Assembly: GCA_001643675.2 (NCBI GenBank)
Contig: LSRY02000030.1
Span: 978,501-1,042,500 of the forward strand
Source of the DNA: Monocercomonoides exilis
Lineage: Eukaryota > Preaxostyla > Oxymonadida > Polymastigidae
DNA: 64,000 bases
Direction of reading: 5' to 3'
Part shown: in pieces, positions 61,895-64,000 of the stretch
How positions within the stretch are numbered: the stretch's first letter is position 1
Layout: each line of letters starts with the position of its first letter
The notes under the pieces: generated by a model
What the model was told of the DNA's origin: nothing
What the model saw: only the letters and a program-made list of their open reading frames with translations
The model's database searches: none
Position numbers and translations under genes: made by a program

Positions 61895-63345
61895 TTATTT
61901 AATAACAAAAAATGTAGTTATGTTCTCATGTGCCGGAAAAACGTAAAAATTTTTTAGATAATTTCTGTTCCAACAAATAAGTGCATCTTCATATCCATTT
62001 TCTTCCAATTTTTCAAATATTTCACTTTTTATCATCTTACTTATCTTTTCTGCACGTCCATTTATTGAACGCCCTGTCAATCGATCTGAAAGAGCACCAA
62101 AAAAACTTAATTTTAGAATAATTTCCTGATTTCCTTTTGACTCTTGAAGAAACGTCTCCAAAATGATGTCAATGGCTCCACCTTTCGTCAAATCAGCAAC
62201 GCTCACTGCGCCTTTGGATATCATTCTCTCAAAAAGACGAACACAAAAATCGGTTATTTCTTTGTGATTTCCCTTTGAAAGTCTGTAAAGTCTTCCAATG
62301 CTTCCAATTAATTCGGCCGTTTCCTTTCCGCACGTAGTTGAGAAACAATAAAATGTGAAAAAGTTAAAAAGCCAAATCTTTAAAATCAGCAGATCTTTTG
62401 GCTCTTTTTGACTCTCGCCGACTCTTTTCCAATCCACGCATTTCGTCAGATATTCGAGTTCACTGGTCGATTCTGATTCGAAATTTAGCCTATTCAATAA
62501 AATGCTTTCAAGGTTTTCACTTTTCTCTGTGTCAAAATTTACACCAGAAGTAATTTCATGCATTTTTGACGTTTCACACAACATTCTATTGATAAGAAAC
62601 CTCCAAGCGAACATATAAGCAAGATGTGACAGATTTTGATGCTCTTGATGATATTGGATTATCTCTGTGATTTCGTTTAGATACAGTTCTTTTCCAATGT
62701 TCTAATTTAATTTTTATTAGATTAATTTCATCCATAAAAAAAAACTCAAAAGGAACATACATCACGCTCACTAATATTCCCCAAGCTCAATAAGGCCATG
62801 TCCACCTCTTTCTGTACTTCTTCGCTTTGCTCTTTGAGCATAGCTGCTTTAAGAAGGCAAGGAACGCATATTTGGAGTAAATCATTTGGAATCTGAAACA
62901 AATCAGAAGAATAATTTGTAAGATAGCATTCGCAAAGATCAACCAGCAGCTTTGTGTTCCCTTCTCTTTCTTTAAATTTTTCATCGTATATGGATTTCTC
63001 AATTCTTTTACTCAATAAAGGAAGTTCATAACTTTGACTTGTTTCATTTTTCAGCACTTTCCAATATCCAATTTTTTTCAATAATAAAACGTAATCATTG
63101 AACGGCATTCTCTTCTCATTCGCCATTTTGCTAAAGCAATTATGAATGTCTTTTCTCCAAATATAATTTTGTTTATTTTCATCTGCCTCACTCAAATATT
63201 GGCTCAAATCTTCCATTTTTAATTTTTTCTCACAATCCGAAAGATATTCCTGTTGAAGAAACGTTTCTGCAAACAAAGAAAAAATACTTATTCAATGTAT
63301 TACTCCTTGAAACAGATATTTCTTACCAACCCGATAAAGTTTCAT
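61895..63345 (-). CDS. Oxymonad-type family protein (paralog 2)
   Basis: Three exons inferred: 63345-63327 (MKLYRV plus one base), 63266-62761 and 62701-61895 (TAA), about 443 residues with no internal stop. Donors are GTAAGA and GTATGT. Motifs shared with the copy at 39673-41189, in the same order: KLLVDLCECYL, ICVPCLLKAAM, KEVDMALLSL, ELYLNEITEIIQYHQEHQNL, CVDWKR, AELIGSIGRLYRLSKGN, LTKGGAIDIILE and KLEENGYEDALI. Helical, charged, no signal peptide or membrane segment. Function unknown; possibly an armadillo/HEAT-like helical repeat fold, which is a guess. This copy looks intact, unlike its paralog. Confidence 0.75.
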
Positions 63346-63789
63346 TTGAAGAAACCGACTTTGCTTCCTCCCCAATAAAGAATATATTTTCGGTTTGCAT
63401 GTCTTCCTCGGTAAATGCTGTTTTTTGTATTTGCAAAAACATAAACATTAAAAAACCACTCTTTAAAAAAAAAAGAAAAGAAAAAAACTCTTTTCACACT
63501 TTGTTTTCTGATAATATTTGAATGGTTCATCAAGTGATCTTCAAAAAATAGAATCTCTTTTCAATCAACCAACAGAGCTCATTGTTTCGTTGTTTGTTTG
63601 TAAGAGAATCAAAGTTAATAAAATTACTCAAACTATGTTTTTCAAAATTGTGTTGTTTTTTCAACAATATTAGCGAAAAATAATTGCAATGATTCAATTT
63701 CGTATATGTTTATATTTATTTGTTTTCAAGTCTGTTGTAAATGACAATTAATCCCTTAACAATTGTTTATCATCTTTGAAGAAAGGGGC
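63346..63789. other. Divergent intergenic region
   Basis: About 440 bp between head-to-head genes, AT-rich. It probably holds both promoters; no motif assigned. Confidence 0.4.
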
Positions 63790-64000
63790 ATGATCAAAAA
63801 TTTTTCCATGATAACTTTCACATTGTTGTGTCTGTTTTATTCAATTTTTTCCGAAAGAGCTTTTGAGGAAATTGAAAGTAATGGGTATATTATATACACA
63901 GTGAAATCTGGGGATACCCTTTCAGGAATTGCCAGCAGATATGGAACAACAGTGCAAGCGATCTGTTCGTTGAATGGTATTAAAAATGCAAATCTAATTT
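63790..64000 (+). CDS. Secreted LysM-domain protein, truncated by the window end
   Basis: Open from ATG 63790 to the last base (70 codons). Residues 1-25 ([20 protein letters not shown]) form a signal peptide. From about residue 37 a LysM domain is evident: [20 protein letters not shown] then [13 protein letters not shown], with the GDTL and LN-x-I-x-N-x-N/D-L hallmarks. LysM binds the N-acetylglucosamine backbone of peptidoglycan or chitin. In related gut protists such domains sit on secreted wall hydrolases acquired from bacteria, so a bacterial-prey role is plausible. The catalytic part, if any, lies beyond this window. Confidence 0.85.
   Translation, partial: MIKNFSMITFTLLCLFYSIFSERAFEEIESNGYIIYTVKSGDTLSGIASRYGTTVQAICSLNGIKNANLI

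Noticed and set aside
1-64000. Genome-wide reassignment of TAA/TAG to glutamine
   Set aside because: The receptor, DOCK, Ser-rich, metacaspase and RPS3A genes contain no in-frame TAA or TAG over thousands of codons while using CAA and CAG freely. Stops at Gln-like sites are confined to transposons, relics and one family paralog.

Overview
This window reads as nuclear DNA of a protist, most likely an oxymonad-type Preaxostyla flagellate such as Monocercomonoides. The grounds are as follows. Genes are split by short GT-AG introns with donors of the type GTRTGY. Proteins carry long poly-serine tracts written as TCN repeats. There are very large beta-helix surface proteins with a membrane segment, one of them with a C-terminal kinase-like domain. 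There is a ribosomal protein RPS3A gene and a DOCK-family RhoGEF gene of eukaryotic type. A paralogous pair belongs to a protein family I recall from Monocercomonoides. The species call is inference. Host genes use the standard code: several thousand codons of the large genes hold no in-frame TAA or TAG.

Layout. 1-8.4 kb: an inverted repeat with ~1.5 kb arms carrying fragments of surface-protein genes. Between the arms lies a Merlin/ISXO2-type transposase gene cut by a complete 2.3-kb pogo-type transposon with TA target duplications. 8.9-10.9 kb: a decayed second pogo-type transposase, itself interrupted by a ~275-bp repeat that has another copy beside the inverted repeat. 13.0-22.2 kb: a 3069-codon beta-helix receptor-like protein ending in a pseudokinase. 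22.6-25.5 kb: three foldback (MITE-like) elements, each flanked by TA. 26.5-30.9 kb, minus: a second single-pass surface protein with a Ser-rich cytoplasmic tail. 31.1-34.0 kb: a C2 domain followed by an inactive and an active metacaspase domain. 34.5-39.6 kb: relics, including a second Merlin-type transposase. 39.7-41.2 kb (plus) and 61.9-63.3 kb (minus): the two family paralogs, the first with an in-frame TAG. 41.8-48.5 kb, minus: a coiled-coil protein and a ~1494-residue Ser-rich protein. 48.8-49.7 kb: RPS3A. 50.2-60.65 kb: a DOCK-type GEF of ~3390 residues swollen by poly-Ser. 63.79 kb to the end: the start of a secreted LysM protein.

Taken together, the host genes point to a phagotrophic or gut-dwelling flagellate. 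Surface adhesins/receptors, a Rac/Rho-type GEF for actin remodelling, a calcium/lipid-linked metacaspase and a LysM protein aimed at bacterial walls would all fit. That link is inference. About a quarter of the window is transposon-derived. Intron and exon borders below were placed by hand from splice dinucleotides, frame continuity and family alignment from memory; transcripts would be needed to confirm them.
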